A DNA stretch of 64,000 nt, from NCBI RefSeq assembly GCF_001429725.1, contig NZ_LMHV01000043.1, forward strand, positions 208,938 to 272,937, written 5' to 3'. The notes below the pieces were generated by a model. It was not told where the DNA came from. It did not search any database and saw only the letters and a list, made by a program, of their open reading frames with translations. The first letter of the stretch is position 1. Each line of letters begins with the position of its first letter. This stretch comes from Rhizobium sp. Root708 (GTDB taxonomy: Bacteria; Pseudomonadota; Alphaproteobacteria; Rhizobiales; Rhizobiaceae). This document shows, piece after piece, positions 26,046 to 34,793 of this stretch. Both the position numbers and the translations under genes were made by a program.

Positions 26046-26564
26046 ATGTTGACAGTAGTGCTGGAGTGCCAGGATCAGGAACCTGAACTGGCGCAGACCT
26101 TATTGGTGTTGGTTGCAGGCGCGGTTGAAGGGCTCGTCAGCGATGTCGTGGTGTTGGATCACGGCTCGCAGGATGGCACGTCAAAGGTGGCGGACGCGGC
26201 CGGTTGCCGTTTCCATTCGCAGTGGGACATCAAGGATATACTTCATTCGGCGCGGGGCGAGTGGCTGCTCTTCGTCGAGCCGGGCGCGCGTCCGCAAAGC
26301 GGATGGATCGATGAGATCGCCGAATACGTCTCGCTGAACAAGCTGCCTGCCCAGTTCACTGCATCGCGAGGCTACAGGCAGCCGTTCTTCAAGCGGATCG
26401 GCCGCGCGAAACCGCCGCTGGAACTCGGTCTTCTCCTGCCGAAGAAAGAGGCCCTAGCGTCGGCGCGCAGCGGCATGCGTCTGTCTGAGTTCGTCAGGGG
26501 CAAAAAGCTGCGCCGCTTGTCGAGCGAGCTCATTCCCTCCTGGGTCGCGCGTTCGGCTCGCTAG
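26046..26564 (+). CDS. small glycosyltransferase family 2-like protein
   Basis: A 172-residue protein with a truncated GT-A fold: MLTVVLECQD at the N-terminus, VVLDHGSQDGT with the nucleotide-sugar-binding Asp, and ARGEWLLFVEPGARPQSGWI, which replaces the usual DxD segment with EPGA. The C-terminal acceptor domain of full GT2 enzymes is missing. It may be a reduced or non-catalytic member; family members of this length occur in rhizobia next to rnhB and moaB. Its only plausible promoter overlaps the LexA-type box. The stop lies 6 bp from that of the convergent moaB. Confidence 0.75.
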   Translation: MLTVVLECQDQEPELAQTLLVLVAGAVEGLVSDVVVLDHGSQDGTSKVADAAGCRFHSQWDIKDILHSARGEWLLFVEPGARPQSGWIDEIAEYVSLNKLPAQFTASRGYRQPFFKRIGRAKPPLELGLLLPKKEALASARSGMRLSEFVRGKKLRRLSSELIPSWVARSAR

Positions 26565-26570
26565 GCAGTT

Positions 26571-27122
26571 TTATGCCGCGCCGCCGCGCTTCAAGTGCTC
26601 ATCAAGGCGCGGCATGATTTCCACGAAGTTGCAGGGCATGTGGCGATAGTCGAGCTGGTTCTTCAGGATGCCGTCCCAGGCGTCCTTGCATGCGCCGGGT
26701 GACCCGGGCAGCACGAAGATGAAGGTTGCGTTGGCAACGCCCGCCGTCGCGCGCGATTGGATCGTGGATGTCCCGATCTTGTCGTAGGAAATCCGGTGGA
26801 AGACTTCGGAGAAGCCGTCCATCCGCTTTTCGAAGATCGGTTCCAGCGCCTCGGGCGTGACGTCCCGGCCGGTAAAGCCGGTGCCGCCGGTCGTGATCAC
26901 CACATCGATGTCCTTCCGGACGGTCCACGCCGAGACCTGGGCTGCGATGCTCTGCCGATCATCCGGAACGATCGCGCGTTCGACAAGCCGATGTCCCGCG
27001 TCGGCAATGCGCTGCGCCAGCGTGTCGCCCGAGCGGTCGTCGGCCAGGGTGCGCGTGTCTGATACCGTCAGGACGGCAATGCCGACCGGAATGAACGGAC
27101 GATTGTCATCGATTCCAGGCAT
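26571..27122 (-). CDS. moaB: molybdenum cofactor biosynthesis protein B
   Basis: A 183-residue MogA/MoaB-type protein that adenylates molybdopterin before metal insertion. The nucleotide- and pterin-binding motifs are present: VLTVSDTRT, VVITTGGTGFTGRDVTPEAL and VLPGSPGACKDAWDGIL. Its start overlaps the 3' end of ispE by 17 bp, so translation of the two is coupled even though the pathways differ. Confidence 0.94.
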   Translation of the reverse strand: MPGIDDNRPFIPVGIAVLTVSDTRTLADDRSGDTLAQRIADAGHRLVERAIVPDDRQSIAAQVSAWTVRKDIDVVITTGGTGFTGRDVTPEALEPIFEKRMDGFSEVFHRISYDKIGTSTIQSRATAGVANATFIFVLPGSPGACKDAWDGILKNQLDYRHMPCNFVEIMPRLDEHLKRGGAA

Positions 27123-28014
27123 GCGTGCCTCCTGCCAGCGTTTCGGTCGCCTGGAAATACCAGTCCGGGCGCGCGTCTTGAAGCCTGGCGGCGGCTTTTT
27201 CCGCGTCGGCGGCCGTCGCGAATATTCCGAAGCAGGTGGCGCCGGAGCCGGACATGCGCACGAACATCGCGCCTTCCGCTGTCAGCATGGATGAAACGGC
27301 CGCGATTTCCGGCAGCAATGCGCGGGCAGGCGGCTCCAGATCGTTGCGCATGTCGCCCAGCGCGTCGAGCCATGATCTCGGATGCTCGGCGGGGAGGGGA
27401 GGATTGCGCTTGTTATCGAGCTTGCGGAACACCTCAGGCGTGGAGACGCCCCGCAACGGATTGGCAAGCACCATGGCGAAGGCAGGCATGTCCTGGACGC
27501 GCTCGATATCCTCGCCGATGCCACGCGCGATCAGCGGCCGGCTGTGGACGCACATCGGCACGTCGGCTCCGAGACTGAGCGCAACCGCATCGATTGTCTG
27601 TCGCGGAAGCGAGGCTTGCCACAGACGCATCAGGCCGCGCAGCGTCGCCGCCGCGTCAGCCGAGCCGCCGCCGATGCCAGAAGCAATCGGGAGATTTTTC
27701 TGCAGATGGATGCGAACCGCCGGCGTATCCCCACCAGCCTGCCGGATCGCCGTTCGCAAGGCGTCCCGGGCCTTCAGCACGAGATTGGTGCCGCTGTCTT
27801 CCTGCAACGAATCACCGAAGCGCCCCGAAACGCTGAACGTGTCGGTGTCTGACAGCGCGAAGTCCAGCGTGTCGCCATGTCGGGCGAAGGTCACCAGCAT
27901 TTCCAGCAGGTGGTAGCCGTCGCTCCTCTGGCCCGTCACATGCAGGGCCAGATTGATCTTGGCGAAGGCATCCTCGCGGATAGCAGTCGTGTCGCCGATG
28001 TCAGTCAGCGGCAT
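27106..28014 (-). CDS. ispE: 4-diphosphocytidyl-2-C-methyl-D-erythritol kinase
   Basis: A 302-residue GHMP kinase of the MEP isoprenoid pathway. It phosphorylates CDP-methylerythritol. Seen motifs are AFAKINLALHVTGQRSDGYH at the N-terminus, the ATP loop LPIASGIGGGSADAA (residues about 108-122) and a C-terminal GSGATCFG. It starts 6 bp after the TPR gene, and with ispB upstream of that, the cluster has an isoprenoid theme (building blocks and the quinone side chain). Confidence 0.96.
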   Translation of the reverse strand: MPLTDIGDTTAIREDAFAKINLALHVTGQRSDGYHLLEMLVTFARHGDTLDFALSDTDTFSVSGRFGDSLQEDSGTNLVLKARDALRTAIRQAGGDTPAVRIHLQKNLPIASGIGGGSADAAATLRGLMRLWQASLPRQTIDAVALSLGADVPMCVHSRPLIARGIGEDIERVQDMPAFAMVLANPLRGVSTPEVFRKLDNKRNPPLPAEHPRSWLDALGDMRNDLEPPARALLPEIAAVSSMLTAEGAMFVRMSGSGATCFGIFATAADAEKAAARLQDARPDWYFQATETLAGGTHAWNR

Positions 28015-28020
28015 CCGGCG

Positions 28021-29853
28021 TCAGGACTTCTTGTCCGCCGGCTTGGGTTCGATCGGGGTAGGATCCGGCTGCTTCTTGTCGGCGGCCTTCGGGTTCTCGC
28101 CCTGGTCAGGCAGGCCGTTGGCGATCTTGTCCTTGATCTTCGGAATATCGGCTGCCTCCGGCTCGGACGCCAGCGTACGATTCCACTGATAGACGGCTTC
28201 GAGCTTGCGACCGACGCGCCAGTAGGCATCGCCCAGATGGTCGTTGATTGTCGCATCGCCGGCCTTGATCTGCGCCGCCTTCTCCAGTTCGTCCACCGCA
28301 TCGTTGAAGCGGTTGAGACGGAAATAGGCCCAGCCGAGCGAGTCGATGATATAGCCGTCATCAGGGCGCAGCTCGACGGCCTTCTTGATCATTGCCAGCC
28401 CCTCGTCGAGGTTCCGGTTCATGTCGATCCAGGAATATCCGAGGTAGTTCAGAACCTGCGGCTGGTTCGCGTTGAGTTCCAGCGCCTTGCGGAAATTCGG
28501 CTCTGCCTTGTCCCACTGCTTCAGGCGCTCGTAGGCAATGCCGCGCTGGAAGAAGACGGTCCAGGCATTCTTGCCCGGCAGCGGCCCGATGGCGTCGACA
28601 GCCTTGTCGTAATTGTCAGCCATCGCCTTGTAGTCCTTGGCGTCGGATAGAACGCTGCCATAGGCAAGATAGCTGCGGATGTCCTTGGGGTCCGATTCGA
28701 TCAGGCCTTGCAGATGCTTGCGGGCCTCCTCGACCTTGCCGCCTTCGGCCAGTGCCAGCCCGAGCTGTAGCTCGGAGATGCGGCTCATCGGCGAATTGTC
28801 TGGCACTTCCTTGTAGATCGCGATCGCACGATCGACCTGGCTCTGCTTCTCGGCGATGCCGCCGAGCATGACAAGCGCGTCGGCGCTATCGGGATCGAGG
28901 CTGCGCGCGATCTGCAGGTAGAGTGATACGATGTCTTCAGCGCCGTCACGGTTGAGCGCGCCGGCAAACGAGAACAGAACGCCGGCTGCACCCTGCTTTG
29001 CGGTCAGGATCTGCTGCTGTTCCTTCTGGTCGCTGGTGATACCCTGGCGCAGTGCGTTGAGCGGTGCGTAGTTCGGCAGAAGGTTTTCACCAACCGAGAC
29101 GGCGTCGAGCGCCTTCTGCTTGTTGCCCTGAGTGGCTTCGAGCCGTGCCAGCGCGATAACGGCGCGGACAAAGGTATCCGGCGCCGTTGCGGCACCATCC
29201 TTGTCGAGCACGGCATCGTTGAGATGGCGGCGAGCGGATTTCACGTCGCCGTTGACGATCGCGATCGCGCCGGCATTGTAGTTCTGGAAGATGTTGAGCC
29301 AATCCGGCCCCTTCATCTTTTCGACCAGCGTCAGCGCATCCTTGCCCTTGCCGGCGCCGAGGCGGGCCCAGGCAGCCATCAGGTCGTTCATGACGCGATC
29401 GAGATCGGTCGGTCCCGTGGTCTTCAGGATCGTTTCGGCCGACTTGTATTCGCCGCGACGAAGCGCATCGGCACCGCGAACGATCGTGGCAAGGCGCTCG
29501 ATGCTCGGATCGTTCTTCAGGTCGTTGGCATACTTCACGCTGCCCTTGATATCGCCGTTCAGCAACAGCGAGATCATCAAGCGCTGGCGAATTTCAGGAT
29601 TGCCCGGCTCGATCTGCAGGGCTTTCTTGTAAAGCTCGATTGCCGTGTCGTAGTCGTGGTCGACATCGGCGGTACGCGCGGCAAGCAACGCGCCGGAGAA
29701 GGTCGTGACGCTGTCTGGGTCGAAATGCACGCTGCTGCTGGTGTCGTCGGTCTTGACCGCGTCTTCGGCATTTGCGCCGCCGAGCGCGCCAAGCGACAAC
29801 ACCGCCGCCAACGCTGCGCTCGAAAGAAGACGAATGGCAAATTTCCGCCGCAT
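28021..29853 (-). CDS. exported tetratricopeptide-repeat protein
   Basis: A 610-residue protein with a Sec signal peptide (RKFAIRLLSSAALAAVLSLGALGGANA, cut before EDAV) and TPR repeats over almost the whole mature part; the clearest are residues about 50-110 and about 440-580 (for example LNYLGYSWIDMNRNLDEGLAMIKKAVELRP has the TPR pattern). The tail is Lys/Pro/Asp-rich. It should be a periplasmic or outer-membrane-associated scaffold; no partner is known. I chose ATG 29853 because the signal peptide begins there. ispE follows after 6 bp, so they are co-transcribed. Confidence 0.88.
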   Translation of the reverse strand: MRRKFAIRLLSSAALAAVLSLGALGGANAEDAVKTDDTSSSVHFDPDSVTTFSGALLAARTADVDHDYDTAIELYKKALQIEPGNPEIRQRLMISLLLNGDIKGSVKYANDLKNDPSIERLATIVRGADALRRGEYKSAETILKTTGPTDLDRVMNDLMAAWARLGAGKGKDALTLVEKMKGPDWLNIFQNYNAGAIAIVNGDVKSARRHLNDAVLDKDGAATAPDTFVRAVIALARLEATQGNKQKALDAVSVGENLLPNYAPLNALRQGITSDQKEQQQILTAKQGAAGVLFSFAGALNRDGAEDIVSLYLQIARSLDPDSADALVMLGGIAEKQSQVDRAIAIYKEVPDNSPMSRISELQLGLALAEGGKVEEARKHLQGLIESDPKDIRSYLAYGSVLSDAKDYKAMADNYDKAVDAIGPLPGKNAWTVFFQRGIAYERLKQWDKAEPNFRKALELNANQPQVLNYLGYSWIDMNRNLDEGLAMIKKAVELRPDDGYIIDSLGWAYFRLNRFNDAVDELEKAAQIKAGDATINDHLGDAYWRVGRKLEAVYQWNRTLASEPEAADIPKIKDKIANGLPDQGENPKAADKKQPDPTPIEPKPADKKS

Positions 29854-29984
29854 TAGAAAACCTTTCTTCCAGAGCAGCGGAATCTTGTCCGGCTGCAAAA
29901 TCAGTTGCGAAGACTGATTCACGGCAGGATGGCTTTTTTGAAGCAGCCCCGCAAGAAATTCAGCCCGCAAACAACGATCGTCGG

Positions 29985-31025
29985 TTAATTGACGCGCTCG
30001 ATGCAGAAGTCGATGACTTCCATCAGGGCAGATTTCCATGCCGTATCGGGAAGCGGCGCGAGAGCGTCCCGCGCTATCGTCCCGTAATGAACCGCCCGGG
30101 CGATCGTATCGTTCAGTGTACCATACTTCGTGATCAGACCGAGAGCCTTCTCGAGATTCTGGTCACTGGCGTTCCCACCTTCGATCGCATCGCGCCAGAA
30201 GGCGCGTTCTTCCTCGGTGCCGCGCCGATAGGCGAGGATCACGGGAAGCGTTATCTTGCCTTCCCGGAAGTCGTCGCCGACATTCTTGCCGAGATCGGCA
30301 GCCTTGCCGCCGTAGTCAAGCGCATCGTCGACGAGCTGGAATGCCAGCCCGAGGTTCATGCCGTAGGACTTCATCGCATTGCGGCCGGACTTGCCGGCGT
30401 CGGCAATGATCGGTCCGACTTCGGCTGCGGCGGCAAAGAGTGCCGCCGTTTTGGCGCGGATGACCGCGAGATAGTCGTCTTCGGTCGTTTCCATGTTCTT
30501 GGCGACCGAAAGCTGCAGGACTTCGCCTTCGGCGATGACGCAGGCGGCGGCCGACAGAACATCGAGGGCGTCGAGCGAGCCGACATCCACCATCATGCGG
30601 AACGCCTGGCCGAGCAGGAAGTCGCCGACCAGAACGCTTGCCTGGTTGCCCCAGATCGTGCGGGCGGTGGACTTGCCGCGGCGAAGGTCGCTTTCATCGA
30701 CGACGTCGTCGTGAAGCAGCGTTGCCGTGTGCATGAACTCGACCGAGGTCGCGAGCTTGACGTGGTTTTCACCCTTGTAGCCAAACAGCACCGAGGAGGC
30801 CAAGGTCAGCATCGGGCGCAGGCGCTTGCCACCGGAAGAAATAAGGTGGTTCGCCACCTCCGGAATCATTTGGACGTCGGAACCGGCTTTTGAAAGGATC
30901 AACTGGTTGACCCGCTCCATGTCCGCTTTGGTCAAATCCACCAGTGGCTTGACGGATGCCAGTTTGTTTTTGCTTTCTTCAAGCGGTATGACCACGCCCA
31001 ACGACCCGGACTCCTGTTCTTTCAT
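29985..31025 (-). CDS. ispB: trans-polyprenyl (octa-/decaprenyl) diphosphate synthase
   Basis: A 346-residue long-chain prenyl synthase that makes the ubiquinone side chain. Both Asp-rich motifs are visible: DDVVDESDLRRG (first, about residue 106) and LVDDALDYGG (second), with GGKRLRPML upstream. In Rhizobiaceae the expected product is decaprenyl diphosphate, but chain length cannot be read here. ATG 31025 is preferred to TTG 31037. UbiA, which attaches such a chain to 4-hydroxybenzoate, is encoded 24 kb away in the same window. Confidence 0.93.
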   Translation of the reverse strand: MKEQESGSLGVVIPLEESKNKLASVKPLVDLTKADMERVNQLILSKAGSDVQMIPEVANHLISSGGKRLRPMLTLASSVLFGYKGENHVKLATSVEFMHTATLLHDDVVDESDLRRGKSTARTIWGNQASVLVGDFLLGQAFRMMVDVGSLDALDVLSAAACVIAEGEVLQLSVAKNMETTEDDYLAVIRAKTAALFAAAAEVGPIIADAGKSGRNAMKSYGMNLGLAFQLVDDALDYGGKAADLGKNVGDDFREGKITLPVILAYRRGTEEERAFWRDAIEGGNASDQNLEKALGLITKYGTLNDTIARAVHYGTIARDALAPLPDTAWKSALMEVIDFCIERVN

Positions 31026-31109
31026 TGAGTTTGACAATAGAAAGGGCAGGATGGCGCGGCAAGAGGTGAAATGTCGCGTCGCGCAAATTTGAAAGGGATT
31101 TCACGGCAA

Positions 31110-31337
31110 ATGCATGAACTTATCCGCGCCAATGATCCCGTGCTCCTGTCTTTCGCGGAAAGCCTTCTGAAGGATGCCGGTATTCACTGCCTGATCGCCG
31201 ATCAGGGCATGAGCATTCTCGAGGGTTCGCTTGGCATGCTGCCGCGTCGGCTGCTGGTGGATGACGAACGCGCCGACCAGGCGCGACGCATCCTCGTCGA
31301 TGCCGGCCTCGGCAACGAATTGCGCACGGCGAAATGA
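31110..31337 (+). CDS. DUF2007 domain protein
   Basis: A 75-residue protein with the putative signal-transducing DUF2007 fold: MHELIRANDPVLLSFAESLL, then ADQGMSILEGSLGMLPRRLLV. I chose ATG 31110, where family similarity begins; ATG 31071, preceded by AGAGG at 4 bp, would add 13 residues. Its TGA overlaps the ATG of the downstream methyltransferase (ATGA), so the two are translationally coupled. The function is unknown. Confidence 0.85.
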   Translation: MHELIRANDPVLLSFAESLLKDAGIHCLIADQGMSILEGSLGMLPRRLLVDDERADQARRILVDAGLGNELRTAK

Positions 31338-32122
31338 TCGATATGACCGGCCCGGCGGCGACCGAAACGGTCGATGCGTTTCACCGCGGTCTCTTTCACG
31401 TCGTCCAGCCGAAAGGCCGGGGGCATCGGTCCGGCATGGACGCGATGCTCCTCGCAGCCCTCGTGGCCGACGATCGGCCGATCATGGTCGCCGATCTTGG
31501 AGCCGGTGCCGGTGCGGCGGGTCTTGCGGTCGCGTCGCGACTGCCGGCCGCGGACGTCACCTTGTTCGAGCGATCGGCTGAGATGGCCGCCTATGCGCGC
31601 CGCAGCACTCTTCTGCCGGAAAACGCCCACATCGCGGGCCGTGTCTCGGTCATCGAGGCTGATGTGACGCTGAAGGCCAAGGCACGCAATGACGCGGGCC
31701 TCATCGACGAGAGCTTTCATCACGTCATCATGAACCCGCCGTTCAACGATGCGGGGGACCGCAAGACGCCTGACGCGTTGAAGGCCGAAGCGCACGCCAT
31801 GACCGAAGATCTGTTCGAGAGCTGGCTGCGGACGGCTGGCGCCATCATGATCCCCGGCGGGCAGCTGTCGCTGATCGCCCGGCCGGAATCGATCGCCGAG
31901 ATCATCGACGCCTGTGGTCGACGGTTTGGCGGCGTCGAAGTGACGGCCATTCACCCGCGCCAGGGCGAAAACGCCGTGCGCATCCTGGTGACGGCGATCA
32001 AGGGATCGCGCGCGCGGCTTTCATTCCGCGCGCCGCTGATCATGCACGAAGAGGGTACGCATAAATTCTCCCCCTTCGTCGACGACCTCAACAATGGTCG
32101 GGCCGCCTATTCACGTCGGTAA
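31334..32122 (+). CDS. tRNA1(Val) N6-adenine methyltransferase-like protein
   Basis: A 262-residue class I SAM-dependent methyltransferase. It has the SAM loop VADLGAGAGAAGLA (about residues 53-66), an acidic VTLFERSAEM strand and the N6-adenine catalytic motif NPPF (IMNPPFNDAG). The arrangement resembles TrmN6/YfiC, which methylates A37 of tRNA1(Val). The start overlaps the DUF2007 stop by 4 bp. A 23S or 16S rRNA target cannot be excluded. Confidence 0.88.
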   Translation: MIDMTGPAATETVDAFHRGLFHVVQPKGRGHRSGMDAMLLAALVADDRPIMVADLGAGAGAAGLAVASRLPAADVTLFERSAEMAAYARRSTLLPENAHIAGRVSVIEADVTLKAKARNDAGLIDESFHHVIMNPPFNDAGDRKTPDALKAEAHAMTEDLFESWLRTAGAIMIPGGQLSLIARPESIAEIIDACGRRFGGVEVTAIHPRQGENAVRILVTAIKGSRARLSFRAPLIMHEEGTHKFSPFVDDLNNGRAAYSRR

Positions 32123-32127
32123 TTCGC

Positions 32128-33468
32128 TCAGCCGACCACGAAGTCGAACAGCAGCTTCACGTTCAGTCCCGCGATGACGATCGCGATCGTGTAGGCGACG
32201 GCGGACAGCCAGCGTGGTGCCACCAGTTCGCCCATCTTCGCCTTGCTGGCGGTGAACATGACCAGCGGGAACACCGCGAAGGAGAGCTGCAGGCTGAGCA
32301 CGACCTGGGTCAGGATCAGCAGCTCGGCCGTGCCGGCATCGCCGTACCAGATCGTCACGAAAGCGGCCGGGATGATGGCAATCGCGCGGGTAATCAGGCG
32401 CCGTACCCAGGGCTGCAGCCGGATCTTCAGGAAGCCTTCCATGATGATCTGTCCGGCCATCGTCGCCGTCACCGTCGAGTTCAGGCCGCAGCAGAGCAGC
32501 GCGATGCCGAACAGCGTCGGGGCAACCGCGAGACCGAGAAGCGGCGCCAGCAGTGACGAGGCTTCGCCGAGTTCGGCAACGTCGGTCCGACCGTTGGCGT
32601 GGAAGGCTGCCGCAGCCAGGATCAGGATCGAGGCGTTGACCAGCAGCGCAAAGCAGAGCGCGACAGTCGAGTCGATCGTCGCGAAGGTTAGCGCCTCGCG
32701 CTTTTCAGGCAGTGTATGTCCGTAGTCGCGGGTCTGCACGATCCCCGAATGCAGGTAGAGATTGTGCGGCATCACGGTGGCGCCGAGAATGCCGAGGGCG
32801 AGATACAGCATCTCGGGATTGGAGACGATCTCGGTGGTCGGGAAGAAGCCGCGAATGACTTGGCCCCACTGCGGATCGGCCAGGAAGATCTGCACGCCGA
32901 AACAGACGGTGATGATCCCGAGCAGTGCGATGACGAAGGCCTCCACCCAGCGGAATCCGATCTTCTGCAGATAGAGAATGAGGAAGACGTCGAGTGCCGT
33001 GATCAGCACGCCGAGCTCGAGCGGAATGCCGAACAGCAGGTTGAGGCCGATCGCGGTGCCGATCACCTCGGCGATGTCGGTCGCGATAATGGCGATTTCG
33101 GCAAACAGCCAGAGCGGGATCGACACGTATTTGGGAAACGCGTCGCGGCAAGCCTGCGCCAGATCGCGGCCGGAACCGATCGCCAGGCGCGCGCAGAGCG
33201 ATTGCAGAACGATCGCCATCATGTTGGAGAGTAGCGCGACCGCCAGAAGCGTGTAGCCGAACTTGGAGCCGCCGGCGAGGGAGGTCGACCAGTTGCCGGG
33301 ATCCATGTAGCCGACGGCGACCAGATAGCCGGGCCCGAGAAACGCCGCGATGCGACGCCAGCGCGAAGCGCCCTTGCGAGTGCCGATCGAGCGATAGACA
33401 TCGGCCATCGATGCTTCTTCGCGCTCGTGGCGCCAGCCCGTCCTGGCCTTCGGATTTACAACGTCCAT
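32128..33468 (-). CDS. mntH: Nramp-type Mn2+/Fe2+ transporter
   Basis: A 446-residue proton-coupled divalent metal importer with about 11 membrane helices. Helix 1 carries DPGNWSTSLAGGS, the metal-binding DPGN motif, and helix 6 carries GATVMPHNLYLHS with its MPH metal ligands. A polar N-terminal 40 residues precede helix 1; ATG 33408 is an alternative start. Two Fur/Mur-like inverted repeats lie 15-64 bp upstream, consistent with repression by the manganese-responsive Mur protein of rhizobia. Confidence 0.96.
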   Translation of the reverse strand: MDVVNPKARTGWRHEREEASMADVYRSIGTRKGASRWRRIAAFLGPGYLVAVGYMDPGNWSTSLAGGSKFGYTLLAVALLSNMMAIVLQSLCARLAIGSGRDLAQACRDAFPKYVSIPLWLFAEIAIIATDIAEVIGTAIGLNLLFGIPLELGVLITALDVFLILYLQKIGFRWVEAFVIALLGIITVCFGVQIFLADPQWGQVIRGFFPTTEIVSNPEMLYLALGILGATVMPHNLYLHSGIVQTRDYGHTLPEKREALTFATIDSTVALCFALLVNASILILAAAAFHANGRTDVAELGEASSLLAPLLGLAVAPTLFGIALLCCGLNSTVTATMAGQIIMEGFLKIRLQPWVRRLITRAIAIIPAAFVTIWYGDAGTAELLILTQVVLSLQLSFAVFPLVMFTASKAKMGELVAPRWLSAVAYTIAIVIAGLNVKLLFDFVVG

Positions 33469-33482
33469 AAAACAACTGCCTG

Positions 33483-33532
33483 TTGATAATGAAAATCAAT
33501 ATGGCTGATTAGAATGATAATGCAAGTCATTC
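33483..33532 (-). promoter_or_regulatory. two Fur/Mur-like boxes upstream of mntH
   Basis: TTGAT-AATGAAA-ATCAA (33483-33499) and GAATGA-N9-TCATTC (33512-33532) are perfect inverted repeats of 17 and 21 bp in an A/T-rich promoter. Both resemble Fur-family operators with GATAATGA cores. In rhizobia the Fur homologue Mur senses manganese and represses Mn uptake genes, so these are candidate Mur sites. Confidence 0.65.
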
Positions 33533-33641
33533 GCAACAAGAAAATTGCCGCCCCTGTGTTTTGCGGGCGCCCCCATTGCGTTTGCCGTTCCGACGCATAC
33601 ATGGGAGTGACGTTTCACGCAGCCTGTACGAAGGAATAGAG

Positions 33642-34502
33642 ATGGCCGGATTTTTGAGAAAGCTGATGCCGAAGCGCTTCCGCAAGGATGGCGTCGTGAT
33701 CCCCGTGGTCCGCCTCCAGGGCGCGATCATGAGTGGCGGCAGCCAGTTTCGACCGGCATTGAACCTCGCCTCGACGGCGCAGGTGCTGGAGAAGGCGTTC
33801 GAATTCAAGGATGCCCCGGCCGTGGCGATCTCGATCAATTCGCCCGGCGGGTCGCCCGTCCAATCGCGACTGATCTTCAGCCGTATCCGCGATCTGGCCC
33901 GTGAAAAGCAGAAGAAGGTGTTGGTGTTCGTCGAGGACGTGGCGGCATCCGGTGGCTATATGATTGCGCTTGCCGGTGATGAGATCATTGCAGATCCGAC
34001 CTCGATCGTCGGCTCGATCGGCGTCGTCTCAGGCGGGTTCGGCTTTCCGGAACTCCTGAAGAAGATCGGCGTCGAGCGGCGCGTCTATACGGCAGGCGAG
34101 AACAAGGTGATCCTCGATCCGTTCCAGCCGGAAAAGGAAAAGGACATCGAGTATCTGAAGACCCTGCAGCTCGAGATCCATCAGATCTTTATCTCGATGG
34201 TCCGTGAACGCCGTGCCGGCAAGCTCAAGGACGACGAGACCGTGTTCTCGGGTCTCTTCTGGACGGGCACACGCGGCCTCGAACTCGGCCTGGTCGATGG
34301 TCTTGGCGACATGCGGCAGGAGCTGAAGAAGCGCTACGGCACGAAAACAAAACTTGCGCTGGTAACTCCGGCCCGCGGCCTTTTCGGACGCCGTATTCCT
34401 GGGGTAGCGTCTGGGTCGCTTGAGGCGGCGGCGGCAGGCCTTGCGACGGGACTTGTGGAAACCGCCGAAGAAAAGGCATTGTGGAGCCGCTACGGTTTCT
34501 GA
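33642..34502 (+). CDS. S49-family signal peptide peptidase (SppA/SohB-like)
   Basis: A 286-residue serine protease of the S49 family. The substrate-binding INSPGGSPVQS (about residue 67), the nucleophile Ser in VAASGGYMIA (about residue 107) and the general-base Lys region near VYTAGENK (about 155) give the Ser/Lys dyad of short SppA proteins. It would degrade cleaved signal peptides or membrane proteins. No clear transmembrane anchor is seen at the N-terminus (MAGFLRKLMPKRFRK). ATG 33642 has AAGGA 6 bp upstream. The small membrane protein downstream begins 19 bp after its stop. Confidence 0.88.
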   Translation: MAGFLRKLMPKRFRKDGVVIPVVRLQGAIMSGGSQFRPALNLASTAQVLEKAFEFKDAPAVAISINSPGGSPVQSRLIFSRIRDLAREKQKKVLVFVEDVAASGGYMIALAGDEIIADPTSIVGSIGVVSGGFGFPELLKKIGVERRVYTAGENKVILDPFQPEKEKDIEYLKTLQLEIHQIFISMVRERRAGKLKDDETVFSGLFWTGTRGLELGLVDGLGDMRQELKKRYGTKTKLALVTPARGLFGRRIPGVASGSLEAAAAGLATGLVETAEEKALWSRYGF

Positions 34503-34521
34503 GGGGGAGTAAGACAGGCCG

Positions 34522-34716
34522 ATGCCACAACTGATAATCATGGGCCTCCTGGTCGTCGGCGCATGGCTGCTGTACCGGCGCTTCGTGGCGGAGGCGGAAA
34601 AGCTGGCGGCCCGATCGCGCCGCGCCGAAAGGGAGCGTCAGACTGGCGCCATCGGCACGCTGGTCAAGGATCCGGCCACGGGCGAATACCACCTGAAGAA
34701 GGACGAGGAGGAGTAG
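34522..34716 (+). CDS. small conserved membrane protein
   Basis: A 64-residue protein with one N-terminal membrane helix (LIIMGLLVVGAWLLYRRFV) and a charged cytoplasmic tail containing TGAIGTLVKDPATGEYHL and an acidic end. Proteins of this form follow the S49 peptidase gene in rhizobia; the function is unknown. It lies 19 bp after the peptidase and 77 bp before glyQ. Confidence 0.75.
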   Translation: MPQLIIMGLLVVGAWLLYRRFVAEAEKLAARSRRAERERQTGAIGTLVKDPATGEYHLKKDEEE

Positions 34717-34793
34717 AGCCGCAAAAGCCTTGACCCGTCTGGCCCGGCGTGGCACCTGTCCGCCCACTTTTGTAAGAATTCGGAAGCCGTTCC

